Assembly: GCA_040954595.2 (NCBI GenBank)
Contig: CM082577.2
Location: 3,410,001 to 3,474,000 of the forward strand
Reading direction: 5' to 3'
Source: Balanoglossus misakiensis
Taxonomy: Eukaryota > Hemichordata
Length of the DNA: 64,000 bases
Under the pieces are notes generated by a model. That model saw only the letters and a program-made list of their open reading frames with translations, ran no database searches and was not told where the DNA came from. Within the stretch, counting starts at the first letter, position 1, and the number at the start of each line of letters is the position of its first letter. Below are positions 1 to 13,568 of the stretch, in pieces. Position numbers and translations under genes: made by a program.

Positions 1-491
1 CTCTCTGTTTTAATTGTCGGTTAAATACTACATATTTTAAAGCGTCTATTGATTATTTATGAATCTGCTTCTCCCCTTGCGGCAGAAAAAAACTAATAAT
101 GAAAAAAATATTTCGCACATTCGCGTATTCCGTATTCAATATGCGAGTATATTGTTTTATTTTGCCCGCGGAAGTGATGATTCAGCACACAGAAAGGAAT
201 ATTGCAATTTCTTGGTATATTTACAATTGCCGACTTTTTTATTGCTTGGTTAAAACTTTTACTGTGAAGATCTTATTAATCATTCCCAAGTGGAATTTCC
301 CTATGTGTCTGGAAATAACAACCAAGGCAGTGTCATTATCGCAGGGTCGAGGAATGTGACATCATAGTTCTATGGAAAAGGGACATTTTGATCAACTGGT
401 GTGATCACCTGAAAACGCGAGAGTAGAAACACAGAAAGGGTGTGTGCGTCACTTGGAAGATGGCACAGTCCACAACTGCTTGAACTGGGTG

Positions 492-533
492 TTTGTTTTG
501 TTGTTGTTTTTGTTGTTGTTGTTGTTGTTGTTA
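492..533. repeat. TTG microsatellite
   Basis: Imperfect run of TTG triplets flanked by unique sequence. The same triplet family forms the arms of the large palindrome at 53.8-54.3 kb. Confidence 0.9.
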
Positions 534-2840
534 CTGGCGTACTCTCCCTAACCCTTACAAATAGTTTCTCAACAAAGGCACGCAGCATGCGCGGCAAGCC
601 GATATGACAAATTCGATGACGTCATTTCAACGCCCAGCATCATCATGTCATCACATAAATTTTCCGTGTTACCAATTGCAAGCGTATCATGAAGTGGGAG
701 TTAAAACTACAGTGTTCCTCTTTCAACGGTACATGCACAGCTAAATAAATCAAAATGAAACGAAACGAGCCAAAAAAGTGTGTTGTCTTCCCCTTTCGCT
801 GGACTTGCCCCGCCCTTCCACGATCCGCCTCGTTCCATCACGTCCTGTCTCGCTCTATCGAGAATGACTCACCAAGTCTCGGGCTCGATCCAGCAAATTA
901 TTCAAGGATTCGCTAACACCTTTGGAGGGCTATCAGAACGCTTAAAATTACTCCGGGCCTTTCTTTTTTCAGATCTAGCTCAGAATGCAATCTCTTTACC
1001 CCAATAATACTCACCACAAAACAGGATGTTGTGATCTAAATTTTTATGAATGGGGACATATTTATTCAAAGGCGGAAGAACAGACAGAAAAAATATAGAG
1101 AATTGTCGTGAAATCGGGGCAAATACGAGAAGTAAAACTAGGTTCAAAATTACAAGTTCATATTAAGACTTTCCTCAGGCTTGTGGCATTGAAACGGGAA
1201 ATAAAAAATGATATATTAGAATAAAGTATGCCCATTGTCCCCACTCAGCCGCCATGACAACATTTTTGAGCAGAATTTCCTTAAAAGTTCACGGAATTTT
1301 AAGCATAAGGAACTCAAACAGGCGGTCACTGTTGCGGGCATCGTAAAATCGAGAATATTCTGTGGTATGGTTACTGAGCACACATGTCCTTACACAAAGC
1401 CACGTTTTTTTGAAATCATTAGCACAAAAGAAAAAAAAAATACATTTCTTGGAAATCGTTGACATAAGAGCAAGTGGCAGGATATTGACGAAACCTCTTG
1501 AAATTGACCAAGGTTACGATATTTAAAAAGAAATAGCGGGATCATAAGGGTTACTATGCAACGTTGATTCGAATGGGATCCTGGGTAATGTTATTGACGT
1601 CACATCTCATTTCAAAAAGTCGACACAGTACGCTTAGTTTATATTTGTACTTTCACATTCTCTTTCCCAACCCTTCCCCTTCCCAGCATAAATGAAATGT
1701 CCAGTGATCGCCACGTCATCATAGATCTATGCACTGTTCATGCTGTCGAATGTTGAGTTTTAAGTCCGGACTTGAATTAGTTTTCGAAAACAATATACAC
1801 AGCGTTGTCAACTCGCAAACGTTTAAGTGCGCGTTTCAACATATACCTCATGGTGTAGAACTGCCTTAGCCTTTAGGGTATAGAACAGAAGCCCTGTTGC
1901 TATTGACGAAAGAACGGATATACTGTTTCGAAAGACATCTTAGAGAACACCCTGCCCCACCCAGCCACGCCCTAGCGGGACACGTGATTAACGCATATGT
2001 CAACGAACCGGGTCACATTTCTCAAACCTATAATGCGATTATTATAATGTGATTCGATACCTGTAAAAAGCTTAAAACCAACAAAATATTTTTGCAACCA
2101 ACCAAGCAGCCATAAACAGTTTCAGAAGTTCGACGGTAATGAACTTGACAATTTGATATGATAAATAAGTGCTAAAATCTCAGTGTACTTTTCAGTAGTT
2201 TTTAATTTACACTAGAAAACTAGGTTAATTGCATTTGTGTCAAAATTTCTATCTAGTGTAAATATTATATTTCAGCACTATTCCACCACTTGGCGAGCGA
2301 TTCCCTGCACGTCACTTTCAAGCGGCTATCACTTCCTGGTGCCGGGCTTATGATGATTGATTGTCCGTTATAAAAATAATAAGAACGCTTGCTCTCGTTG
2401 CAGACGCATCACAGTGCGTCATTTGAGAATATTCCTGGGATCAGACGCGGCACAGCGCAATGATTAGATTACAAATATAACGATTCCACGGACATATTAC
2501 TATAACGTGGCCCCAAACGAGGCAGACTGGACACAGAGATATCAGAAATGTGTGAGAGAGTGAAAGACATCACCGCCTGGGAATATTGTATATAATTTTG
2601 TCGATTATAGAGTCGTTACATAATACATGTACATGTATATGTGCTGAACATTTTTGACAAGACTGTTCTTTCTTTTTCTATGTCGACCAATCATGATTTT
2701 TTTTCTATAAAGGATGTTTTTTTATAATTCCAAGCTATCATAAGTGCTCGGGCAAAGTGCGCTTGAACACCTGGTGCTGGCTCAAGCTAATCTTTAATGT
2801 AAGTTAATGTGTAGACAATTTTGTTTCATAATTGATATCT

Positions 2841-2947
2841 GCCCCTCTCTCTCTCTCTTTCTCTTTCTCTCTCTCCCTCCCTCTCTCTCTCCCTCCCTCT
2901 CTCTCTCTCCCCCTTCCCCTCTCTCTCTCCCCCTCCCCCCTCTCTCT
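2841..2947. repeat. CT-rich microsatellite / polypyrimidine tract
   Basis: About 105 bases almost wholly C and T on the + strand, with CT dinucleotide runs broken by CCCTCC blocks. No exon follows it in any convincing frame, so it is taken as simple sequence rather than a splice-acceptor tract. Confidence 0.9.
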
Positions 2948-5900
2948 TACAGAAAACCACACCCTTTAATGCAAAACCTTTTTACTATTATTTGTTATTA
3001 CGGAGGATTTACCAAAGCTTATTAATACGACAGATGCGTCCTGCCGTGATTGGTAGAATGTAGGTCGAGTCCTGACCAACTTTGGTTCGCGCGGAAACAT
3101 ATTTTGCAAAGTTACGATGGCGTTCGTCATCCTTCTTCCAAGAAAAGCACGAAGGCGGTGGGACTCGACCGAATTTCATTTTTTTTTCGTCAGTTTCACT
3201 CGTTATAGGCGTAGACAAAGACTACGTTCGAAGCAGTACCCAAAAACGCTTTCTGCAATTTACTGTGTCACAGGCATTTAGAAAGGCTATCGTGATAGAA
3301 ATTGACCCATACGTATACATAAAATACAACTTTCTGTTCAGTTCTGTTCACTCGAATTGAGGTGTGGTCAACTAATAAATTGCCCGCCTCCAAGAAGGCA
3401 TGTATCACGCGCACTCAGCGCGCGGCTGGGCAGTCGCGGAGTGATTTTTAGAGCGACTGGCCGCCGCGGCGTACTGCCGTACATAGCAGAGTGGAAATCA
3501 TTCAGACAAACGTACCTTTCAGAAGATAAGTTGGCAAAATAACTATCCGGCTCGCTCTGTCGAATCGGACTTCGATGAAACAGGTGGATGTGTATACCTC
3601 TCACGGGGGTCGATTGCGTTTCTCGATCGCACAACACGCAAAGAGATAAACTGCGTGGGGTTCAGAATCACGTGGTCAGCTTTCCCGGAGCCGTCGGGGT
3701 TCATAAGAGTTGAAACATGAAAATATGCATAATTGGGCAACTGTCATTCTGATGTGAAGCGTCCCACCTGCGCATACACACGCGCCGAACACAGGATGGA
3801 AAGCAAACACAAAAAAATGGTAATTAATGACGAAATGTGTCGTCACCATGTCAATGGTGCAAATTGAGTGCATGTGAGAGAAACCACGCAATTCGTTTCC
3901 GAAAATGAGCGAACTATAGTTTTATGTGGTCTCGAAGCGCGCCCGTAATTATTCAAGTGTTGATTTGCCTTGATGAAGTATAAGCCTGGCAACCACGTGT
4001 TCGTTCTGTGCGAAATATTATTTTCATTTCACCGAGCTTTCCCTTAGTAATAGCGAAAGAAAATTAAAATTAAAAACTGAAAGGCGAAAAACCCAAATAC
4101 TGCCCTGACCAAACGGTTCATTTCTCCAACTTCCAAGTGAGAAATGTAAAATGAGAAATTGGTGAAACAGCGCAAGAAAAAAAAACATGGGTAGTTTTTT
4201 AATCATTTGTTTCTCTAAGAGACATTGTTTTGGAATTTGGTGTGGCACAAGCAAAAGAAATCACAAATTATCGTATGTGGATTTACGCGCGTTTTGGTCA
4301 TGCTGGTGGCTTCGCTTGACTTTCCTGAAAATCGGTCGATTCCGGCCAACGGATCGTGAAAGCCCACATGTCGACGCGCGATTCAACCGGATTCTCAAAA
4401 TGAAACAACGCCACAACTTTGTTGACAGTACTCTGCGCTGCTGATCTCTGCTTTCACTTTGATGTTTACTGACTTCTGTTAGGTTACCTAGCAACTGCGA
4501 GATATCTCGAAAGATGGATGACGGGTTCGAAGAGCCCTGCATAATTAAAATTCAGTACACGGGTTCAAAAGCGCGACACAAGACGATGGCTGTGCGTTGT
4601 GCGAACTCTAAAAAGATTTCTTGGAATTTTTAATATACACAGATGGGATTCTGCCGAATTGTAAGCACCGGGAACAACATACAGACGGACCATTTTGAAA
4701 CAAACTTGAGTAACACAGTCTTAGCGTGTTAGACCCAGGACATAATGTTTAAATGACAATTCCGAAAAGCAGACACCTGTTCAACATACTTTATACTAAA
4801 ATGACTGCAAACATCGTCTGGCGAATCCTTTATCCGCAGGACAAACTTTGGGTTGAAACGATCAATCAATATCATCAAAATGAACGACCAACCATCCAAT
4901 AGTTTAGCTTACAGAAAGATAATCATCACCGTTAGCAGTAGCCTATACCGCCAACGATTAACTAAATATATGTATAAAGCCACCAACTCAGCCATCGAGC
5001 GTATGTAGAAGTCCCCACACCAGCTCCACGATAACGCCAGCGAGACAATTGCGCCACCAACGGCCATGTCTATTATTTCAAAAAGTTATGTGTCCAAGTA
5101 TTGGGCAGTACATGTAATATTGAACATTGCCCAGAGACTGAAAGTTCACGAGATCTTTTGTTACGCTAAATCAGTTAAGTTCACAATCTGCCCTCTCCCC
5201 AACAGACGGACCATTCCTGAGCAAACACAAACATTGGACGAAGAGATCCGAATGGATTCAAATGTAAGCCTTACTCATTGAACATGCACTCGGAATCTAT
5301 CGATTTTCGGTAATCTATATGTTTAATGTCACGTTTAAGTTATAGATTTTCATTAACTGGCGAAAATGTATTTTCAAAAATTAAAGCGATTTTCAAGATC
5401 ATTTCCATGTGTAACTAACTAACTGCATGTGTATTGATTTTGTCGGTATGGTAGACATCTGTTGACTCCGTGGTACTTCAACCTTTGCCCAATATACAGA
5501 TATCTGGCGACTTTTATGACGTCATTAATATATTGGCCAACCATCCGGTTCTGACTGAGTCTACAATTGTGCGTGATAAACTATTAAGTCATATTTCCTC
5601 TTTCAAATGTTATCTTTTTCCCATTATGTGGCCGGCACACGAGTATGCATTTCTGGGCAACACTGCACGACTTTGACAGATTCTGAACGCGGACGGACAC
5701 GTCATTCAAGATTCCGGCCCAGTGGAATATTAACTAAAGTAGACTTTGGTGATTGAAAATGTATGGTTAATTCATCAATATGATATTCATATTTACAATT
5801 TATTGATAAAATCTATATTTTCTGCAAACGTGCGGGTACAGTGTCCTTAGAATATTTGCAATAGCAAATGGTACGACGAATGATTCTTAACCGACCGCGA

Positions 5901-6306
5901 CAGGAATCGCTTGATTTGACAACTTTACCTGTAAAATGACGTAGAAGTAATATGTTTTCGGGGAGGATCAAAGAGAGAGAGTGGTTTTACAGATAGGAGA
6001 TCCGGCACGACACCTCCAAAACCAAATCAGCTGGGGTTAAAGGTCGATAGTCATCCGCCCGTGACGAAACTTAAGGCGATTGATTGGCTAAAGAGTGCTG
6101 CCAACACCAAACTGACAATCACTGACTTTGGCATCAGTGGGTTCAACGGGTCATCGCCGATGGTGTCAACCGTGTAGGTTCCGAAACGTCTCAGTACTTT
6201 AAAAGTCGTACCGCTTTGTTGGTTACGTTTGTTTTCCTGTGGCTCCGAGGCTGTTTTCCCCCCGAGGTGTTGAGGGTCGTCGGGTATCTTGTTCGAATCA
6301 CTGACG

Positions 6307-9300
6307 ATGTTGAAATTCGTCTCGCTGAAGAAGGTCAGGCGCGGGTCGGTGAGTACTTCCTCGTTCGCCTTCTCAGTGTGTGTGAAATCGGAATTACGCC
6401 ATTCCTGGACGCAGCTCAGGGACTATTTCTCTTCACGCGCGCGCGCAGGCCCGAACATCGTCTAAAACAATTCAGATATCCTATAAAATGTCCTCATCGG
6501 TGTTGTTGTCACGAGAGTTGTGTTAATTTATGAGATGCTGTTGAATTTCAGAACTTTGGACTCCGAACGCTCCGTGTAAACTTGAGTAATAACCAACGTC
6601 GACAACTACCTGTCACTTTGCAAAGTTCAATGATTGTGAGGACATATTTAGTAGTTCCATAACTGTTGAAAATGTTATAAGAATCACCGTCGATATAACT
6701 TATAAGGCCGTTTTCCGTTTCCTAAGCTACAACATAAAATTACGAGATTCTTGCCCAGTTTCGTACACGGAAGTAAGGGGAAAAAATAATAAGACGACAC
6801 TTGTGTAATCCTTATCTTACCCTAGTGAAAATGGTATAGTCCATTCAAACAGGCTGTGAATGATACGAGTGTGTTTGGGCGTTGCGGCGTGTCGGCGCGG
6901 GCGCTCTCTATGGCCGCGCTGTGAGTTACTCATAGTATGCAAATAAATGATTTGTACACAGCGCCATATCTGTTCTGTCGTGATAGCAGCATCACCTGTT
7001 TCCATTTCCGCACCAGCACAATAACAGCATTGAGCGACTAACCTGCTACATGTATACTAAGCAGGTGTCTGATTGTTAAACTTTTCACAGTACGACATGG
7101 ACCTTGATGACCAAGCGGTGTGCCATGAGGGTTACTTGGAGAGAAAGACGGGCGTGATGAAGGTAGGCACTCGCGGGAGACGTTGGTTTCCTTAAACACT
7201 TTCGTTTTTTTAAGGGCGGTGATGCCCACACTCTGCGTGTGACTTTAATTGTTCACACCCGGAAATAGGTGACTGGTGTTTTGAGAATGGTTGCGTATAT
7301 ATATGTTTTCATATTTCCACGTTTATTTGCCGCCAAGAGATGGCTGTGTGTTGAAACCATGCACAGTTAACTTGTAGAAGTTTACAAACAAAGAGGCATG
7401 CAGTGACCGGCGTCACGACACTAGCTGTCATTTCACAGCATGGCGAGTGTTTTGAAGTATTGTTGTTGTTAAAGCTCGACACCAGCTGTAAGGACAGTGG
7501 GTGTGACTATGTTAGTCAAAAGGGCGAAAGCCACGGATGAAGTTCGAGGTCAAGTCCGGGGTGATATTTTAGAAATTGTGTATATCACTCGAAAAAAGTT
7601 GTCCCAAGTTATAGAGTATCGCGCAGAGCGACTTGCACCTGGAAACTGTATTCATTGTTGCTGTAGCTGATGACAAACGTGTGAAATTTCACCATTGCTA
7701 TGCAGGGCAGCAATGCTGATACTGGCCGGAATACTTCAAACCTTGATGCAGTCCGGATGACAATAAATAACGTCGGGAGTTTAAGCCAAGTAAACTGTGT
7801 TTTTGTGACCTCTGCTATTCTGTCCCAAACGTACCTACTCACCCTAACCATTTTTACCAAATTTGGCACAATTCTTGACTCTCACACTCCCACAATACAA
7901 AAGATCCCGACCCAATTACCGATTTCCTCGGCCCATGATGTTATACTTGGCTATAAGGCACGCGCCTATAGCCTTAAATTTGTCATGTTAAGTTTCACGC
8001 AGTTTTACAAAACTTCACCGGCATTGCCACAGATCCACATGTATTAAACACAAGGTGGCCCTGGCTATTGCCATACGCCACACCTAACTACACATTGTAT
8101 TTTGGGTGATTTTAACAGTTTAATTGGGGGTTTTATCTCCCGCATTGGGTTTAGTTTTGTTATGTTTTTGACACGTCACTTCGCTATTTTTCCCCGTGTC
8201 AAATAACCCGCTTAATCTATGCGTGACCGGGTACTTGGTGAAACAGTAATTCCATACTGATGTCGCCGTGTGGTCACGCCTTTAATAAATTAGACCAGGG
8301 TACAGGACGAGTGCTGATTTCAATATGACGAAAAACAACGCAGCGCGTGTAACCTCAAATCTCTGCGACACAACCGGGCTTAACGCTACATCTTTGTGGT
8401 TGTCTTAAAATTCGTGAATGCTACTGCATTGTGCGCTTCCAAAAATATTGTTTCAACCGCTTAAATCTCCTGTAAATGTACTTACTACAGCAGTCACGTG
8501 ACGACAACGCCTCCCATTATTAAAATACTGAACAGGTTGAAATATTACAACGGTGACATGTGTCAGACTGATCGACTTAATATCGATGTTCGACTTCATA
8601 TGGCTGTCATTTCTGCGATATTTAAGTAATTTAACGTTCTCGTACGTTTACTTCCCCCTTCTGGGATATTTGCGATCGTTACTAATTGTGGAGACGAGAA
8701 AACCGCGGTCGCGTAGGAGAGAGAGAGTTCATGACACAATCACTGTGGTCGACTGGGATGTCCGTAAGCCACACACCTCTTGTATTTGGATGAGCTTTAT
8801 CTGGATATTCATTGGGGTATATGAAAGAAACTATGCCAATTGAAATATCCGTGATATACCAAACCCTACAGACAGAAGTGGAGTGTCGGCTGAAACGAAA
8901 CCAAGTTATCATTGTCTTGATTTATTAATGTGCATGTTTATTTGGATAAAATTATGTTTCCATACGTCATACATGTATTAAGTGTAACTGCGCGCGTGCA
9001 AGGGCGTGTGTCCGATCGGAATTGAGAAGTGCAACCTGGTTGTATTTATATTACACTCTTAAAAACAATAATCGGGGAACTTGTTTTTGACGAAAACGTT
9101 CGCTTTTCAGTGTCAACTACAACATATATCTACCGTTTTATTCCCCACGCCGTCATTGCAATCATTATGTCAGAATCTAGAAAACTTGCTTACGTCAGAC
9201 GAAATAAGAGATCGACTCATTCGTTTACATCTTTTCGTTCACATGTTGTTCTTTGTTTCCTATGTTAAACTTTCACAGACTTACAGGAAGCTGTGGTTTC

Positions 9301-10751
9301 AGTTGTGTGTTCGGGAACTGAAATACTACAAAACCAATCCGCAATGGGAGCCGTCGGTAAGCACTAATGATGGAATTGTTTGCACCCCGCAACTCATAGA
9401 GGGTATCAGTCCGCTGTAGTCCCGTTTTCTTCTCGCACATCAACGTGATGCGGTCTTTTGATTGTGTGCTGACACTGTGGTTGTACTCGAGTTTCCAAAA
9501 CACTCTCCGACTGCATGTAAATAACTTGTCCTCTGTACATTGCAGGAGCCCAAGGGCAAATTGACCATTGCTGACATACAGACAGTGAAAGTTATGTCCA
9601 CACAAAATCGTCACCTCATCCAGATAATAACACAAAAGGGAACTATCTGCCTGGTGAGTAGAGTCAATGACATTCGATTAGACTGAAAGTTGAAATAGTC
9701 ACAGCCATCTGATGTTGAAGACAGCGCCCTCTAACGTGTAATTGTGCTGCATCTTGTTTCTGTTCCTCTGCAGAGCGGGGAAAATGTGGCATGCTGCGAA
9801 GAGTGGGTTACCCATATACGGAAGGCCATGCAGAGAGCCAGACAATCGCTCACCGCACCTGTAGCCCCGCCGTAAGTGTGGCCACGTAGACGTAGATGTG
9901 GTTTAATACTCTCTTTGTTCTTTGGACTTTTTTTTGACTGATTCACTCAATCAAAATGTGGCAGCAGTAAAATATTCGTCATATGTATTTGGTAAACATT
10001 TTCATTTCGCTGTTCAAATGCATGATCACTCCGCAAAAGTAATCATGGTAACTAATTCGGTACGATTCGGTAGTGCAAGATTTCTACCTGAGAAAATGTA
10101 AAGTCCCTTTAATTTTGTGCGCAGTATTTAAACAAAAACAAGGAACTTCGTCTATGCTGAAAGACTAATAAGAATCGCAACAAACTTTTTTTTTCCTCTG
10201 GTCCACACAGACCACAGAAAGGCAGATCCGTTCGACGCCCCACAATGAGCACCGTCTCCGAGGAGGAAGAGAAACGAGCGAGCAGCGCCAATGCTGGACT
10301 CGAATACGACTTACTGGATACAGGGCCGCCACCAACGCCGAAGAGTCCGTCGCCAAACGACGATTTCCTGTACGAAGAAGTGCAGCCAGTGAAGCGGCAG
10401 ACGCCCTCTACAGTTGAAAGTGGGCAAACCCGCCCTGACTCGGCGGTGGACGACAGGGGGGCGACAGACACAGCGCAATCGGACTCGTCGTCGTCCATTG
10501 ACGACTCCACCGAAGCCGAGCAAGACGTGGAGACAGGTTCGTCTAACCTCGGCTACGATGTCGATATACCCCGCCTTCCGTACCCGCCGCTGACCGAGGA
10601 TGATTCTGCGTCGATCAATCGGTTGCGAAAACTGCTCTTAGAAATGGGTGTGAATCCGAACGAAGAGGGCGATCTGTACGAGAATACAACCAGCGGTGGC
10701 ATGCAAGAACTTAAAAATTTCATTCGAAGTACATTTTTCGTCAGTTTTTGA
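6307..10751 (+). CDS. PH-domain protein with acidic, proline- and tyrosine-containing tail (6 exons)
   Basis: Model: 6307-6348, 7091-7162, 9279-9356, 9546-9653, 9774-9871, 10211-10751. All junctions are GT-AG and the frames join (phases 0,0,0,0,2), giving 312 residues. Residues about 26-128 read as a pleckstrin homology domain: GYLERK opens the first strand, KLWFQL and ELKYYK follow, and the C-terminal helix carries the near-invariant Trp111 (EEWVTHIRKAM). PH domains bind phosphoinositides or proteins at membranes. The N-terminus is short and basic. The tail (134-312) is Ser/Asp/Glu-rich, with a PPPTPKSP stretch and tyrosines at 165 (EYDLL), 187 (YEEV) and near the end (YENT); YEEV resembles an SH2-binding site once phosphorylated, which suggests an adaptor (inference). 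I cannot name the family. The first exon rests only on a good donor and an in-frame join; an alternative start is Met at 7097. A further 3' exon is possible. Confidence 0.75.
7163..9278 (+). other. Intron 2 of the PH-domain gene
   Basis: A 2.1-kb intron between the exons encoding the first PH strand and strands 2-3. It starts GTAGGC and ends TTTCACAG. The open frames inside it (for example 7700-8047) show no domain or codon pattern, and I see no RNA gene in it. Confidence 0.6.
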
Positions 10752-11087
10752 ATCGAACGTGCACAGAGATTTTCATTTCGGAGGCTAGGCTATAAAATGT
10801 GACGTTTGTCCTAATTTATAGGATATTCTTCGTTTCCCATTCCCAACCTCACATGTGGCCGCAGTCCTTGGTGGATTTAGAGGATCTGGAAAAAAATCTT
10901 GAACATGCGCGATGGACAACTGCAGCAGTCTGCTGCTTGCATGACCATTTCTAGCCATCTTGACAGCAATTATGTGACACCTGCTACAGCCTGCCGCAGA
11001 ATTGGCCCGGCCGGAGCCACCTGCTTTAGTCAAGTTGGTTGACATGTACATGTATTTGCGTTTATATGACCGTGTTTTATTTTGGGA

Positions 11088-11093
11088 AATAAA
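11088..11093 (+). terminator. Polyadenylation signal of the PH-domain gene
   Basis: AATAAA lies 337 bases past the stop codon at 10749-10751 and just before a T-rich stretch. It is the first canonical signal downstream and supports 10211-10751 as the last exon. Confidence 0.6.
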
Positions 11094-12599
11094 AATTTCT
11101 GTGGAACTCTCAGTTTTATAGCCTGGTATCCATACCCCAGTGTGTTAAAATGTGTGTTGCAGTCAATGCACAATTAATTGTATTCTCCTCGCAATGCAAC
11201 TGGGTATTTCGAATTTACCATTTGCGTCCGAGTAACCAAGTAACGCCGTCTCCTCCAATGTCCCGATGAGTTCTCCAGTGTATTGCTCACGAATTACAGA
11301 ACAGTGTCACAGTGGGGAGATTGGGGTTCGGAAACGTTGGATAGAAACGACACGGAGGATTCCACTGGAATCAAATTGAATTTTCAGCTGGTGCTTGTTT
11401 ACGTACGACTCACTTTACACGATGGGTTATTAACCTATAAAGTCCTTTTTATCGGTTATCACGCGCCACGCTTCATTGACTGGGGGCATTGAAGCTGACA
11501 CTGAAGTTGTTTGTCGCTGTCGAGTTCTTGAAATTGACCTTGTCAAAATGCGAGTTCATGTATGAATTTGTACTTGTGGGAGTGGTTGAAGATGATGATG
11601 ATGGATTTGTTGATGTTCTCACCAGAATACATTTTACATACAAATAAGCAGCCCGTACGTTATTTTATAATAATTACAACCACGGCCCCTGCAAAGGCAT
11701 GCATTAGCACGATTAGGTTCTTGATAGTTTTTGAAAGGTGGCGCTTTCATACGTAAAGTATAAATACAGAGAATTTATAAAATGCTAGCGGTATAGCGTA
11801 GTGATTACACTCATGTAAAACTGTTTGGCCTTCACTAAATTACTTCACAGGGCCCTGGATGTCAAGGTCCCGGTACGTACTTGCTGTGACCGCATGATAG
11901 ACTAACGTGACCCCCGGTAAACGCTCACGTGATGAAACTGACACACGCTCAACAGACTAAACTCGCAATGTCAATAAATACACACCGTACCGTAAATGTG
12001 GAAACAATGGAATTATACTAACACCATGCATGTATCGGCTTTTCAAGTGACGTTTAATTTATTTCCTTGAAAGTGCGCCATCATCTGACAGTAGCTTATC
12101 AACGATTAATCCAGTGTTGGACTTCCTTTGTTTTGCACAAGCGGTGTTGTTGTTGTAAACGCCATTTGGTGTCAACAACTTAGCAGTAGTACCAGTAGCC
12201 AGCTTACCCAGTACTATATGCTCGAACTGTTGACAGTTATGATAGCCATTCACACATACGTGCGTACACACATAACATCAGCCCATTCACACGTAACCGC
12301 AGTCGCATGGGGGCGGCCGTTTCAAATGTAAATTCCCCGTCTGTTGCTAAGCAACCATTGGTAATTAAGAGGCGTTTTTCAATTGCGAAGTCGGAGGAGG
12401 GACTATTTGACCTGGGAGTCCGTTAATTTGCGCGGGCACATTGCCCGCGTTATTTCGAACGGATATCTATAAACTTCACCAGATTTTTTTTTCATCGTGG
12501 GGGAGAGGTGCGGAGGCAAACACAATCCAACATACACACATTCACTCACAATAAAAAAGGTCACAAAAATCGTGTTTTCAGTATAAAAATCTGTTGTCT
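11094..12599. other. Intergenic region between the PH-domain and H1 genes
   Basis: No gene recognised. It holds a short GATGAT run near 11590, a tRNA-box-A-like string near 11795 that I could not extend into a tRNA, and an 8-base perfect hairpin at 12431-12449. Confidence 0.5.
12431..12449. other. Short GC-rich perfect hairpin
   Basis: CGCGGGCA and TGCCCGCG flank a 3-base loop. It lies beyond the likely polyA signal of the H1 gene, and its sequence does not match the histone mRNA stem-loop (GGCTCTTTTCAGAGCC type), so it is not called as a histone 3' end. Function unknown. Confidence 0.5.
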
Positions 12600-12605
12600 T
12601 TTATT
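12600..12605 (-). terminator. Polyadenylation signal of the H1 gene
   Basis: AATAAA on the minus strand, about 380 bases past the H1 stop codon. Together with the absence of a histone stem-loop after the stop, it points to a polyadenylated, replication-independent mRNA. Confidence 0.55.
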
Positions 12606-12983
12606 AAAAATTCAACAGTGAAAATGGTCTCCAAGTGATGCTCAAAGTCACTTTACAAAAGGACGATAAAAATGAAATAATAAATTACGTTTTGAATGTC
12701 CGGGAAAGAACACTTTTTGTTCATTTTCCAGTTGCGAAATCAATCAGAAGGAACTGCGCAAAATGAACAAATAACAAGAAGTATATACAATTCTTTTTCC
12801 TTTTTGACAGTCTCTAAGACTGCTAGTGTCGATGCGTTCCATACAACGCTAGGCCTACACAAGAATTGAGTATCAATTCTAAAGGTCCGAATGTACTTTT
12901 TACCGCTACGAAATATATACAAAATGCATATAGTATATTTATATATCCATCTGTCCGTATAACAAGTCTCTATATAGTTCTAT

Positions 12984-13568
12984 TTACTTCTTTGCTGCCT
13001 TCTTGGTAGCCTTCTTCTTTGGCTTGGCGGTCTTCTTCGTCGCTGCGGCCTTTTTGGGTTTCGCTGTTTTCGGTTTGACCACCTTCTTCTTTGGTTTTGC
13101 TGCTGCTGCCTTCTTTGTTGGCTTCTTGGGGGTCTTCTTTTTCTCGGCTACCTTCTTGGCCTTTGGCTTCTTCGCCTTGGGTTTCTTTGCCTTGACTGGC
13201 TTCTTGGCTGGTTTCTTTGCCTTGGGCTTCTTTGGCTTCTTGACGGCCTTCTTCTTCTCGCCGATGCGGAAGCTGCCCGATGCACCCTTGCCCTTGGTGT
13301 GCTTGAGTTGACCACTGGCTTCCATGCGCTTGAGTGCCAACTTCAAGTGCACATTGGCAACTTTGGGGTCGCCGACTTTGTAGTTGGCGACAACGTACTT
13401 GAGGATGGCCTGGCGCGAGGAACCGCCGCGCTCCTTCAGGACCTCAATAGCCTTGACGATCATGTCGCTGTATTTTGGGTGAGCGGCTGGTGCCTTTGGC
13501 TTTTTCGGCTTCTTGGCCTTAACCTGCTTGGCTGGTGCGGCCGCGGCTGGTGCTGCTGCGTCAGACAT
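12984..13568 (-). CDS. Linker histone H1, H1.0/H5-like, intronless
   Basis: One exon, 194 residues, complete from ATG to stop. Residues 1-30 are an Ala/Lys/Pro-rich tail. Residues about 31-103 form the winged-helix globular domain, with HPKYSDMI at its start, SSRQAILKY in helix 2 and GASGSFRI at its end. SSRQ-I-KY and SGSFR are typical of the H1.0/H5 branch rather than of cluster H1s. Residues 108-194 are a Lys/Ala/Pro tail built of KPKK and KAKKP repeats. The protein binds the nucleosome dyad and linker DNA and compacts chromatin. No other histone gene is adjacent; the nearest (H2A) is over 22 kb away. The linker-histone identity is very secure; the H1.0 subtype is an inference from motifs and from the polyadenylated 3' end. 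Confidence 0.96.
   Translation of the reverse strand: MSDAAAPAAAAPAKQVKAKKPKKPKAPAAHPKYSDMIVKAIEVLKERGGSSRQAILKYVVANYKVGDPKVANVHLKLALKRMEASGQLKHTKGKGASGSFRIGEKKKAVKKPKKPKAKKPAKKPVKAKKPKAKKPKAKKVAEKKKTPKKPTKKAAAAKPKKKVVKPKTAKPKKAAATKKTAKPKKKATKKAAKK

Larger units (their letters stand above)
1..6306. other. Region upstream of the PH-domain gene, no gene recognised
   Basis: No reading frame here has a recognisable domain or a convincing set of splice sites. The open frames are short and have no family likeness. Visible content is simple sequence (a TTG run at 492-533, a CT-rich tract at 2841-2947) and AT-rich unique DNA. The last 150 bases or so (from about 6190) probably hold the 5' UTR of the PH-domain gene, because the coding exon starting at 6307 has no acceptor directly before it. 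Confidence 0.5.

Noticed and set aside
10109-10523. Minus-strand open frames opposite the last PH-gene exon
   Set aside because: Shadows of the spliced + strand exon, whose phase joins four upstream exons.
11788-11880. tRNA-box-A-like string (TAGCGTAGTGATTA)
   Set aside because: No matching T-arm or closing acceptor stem could be drawn downstream.
12431-12449. Hairpin downstream of H1 as a histone 3' stem-loop
   Set aside because: The stem and loop do not match the histone consensus, and it lies beyond an AATAAA signal more than 500 bases from the stop.
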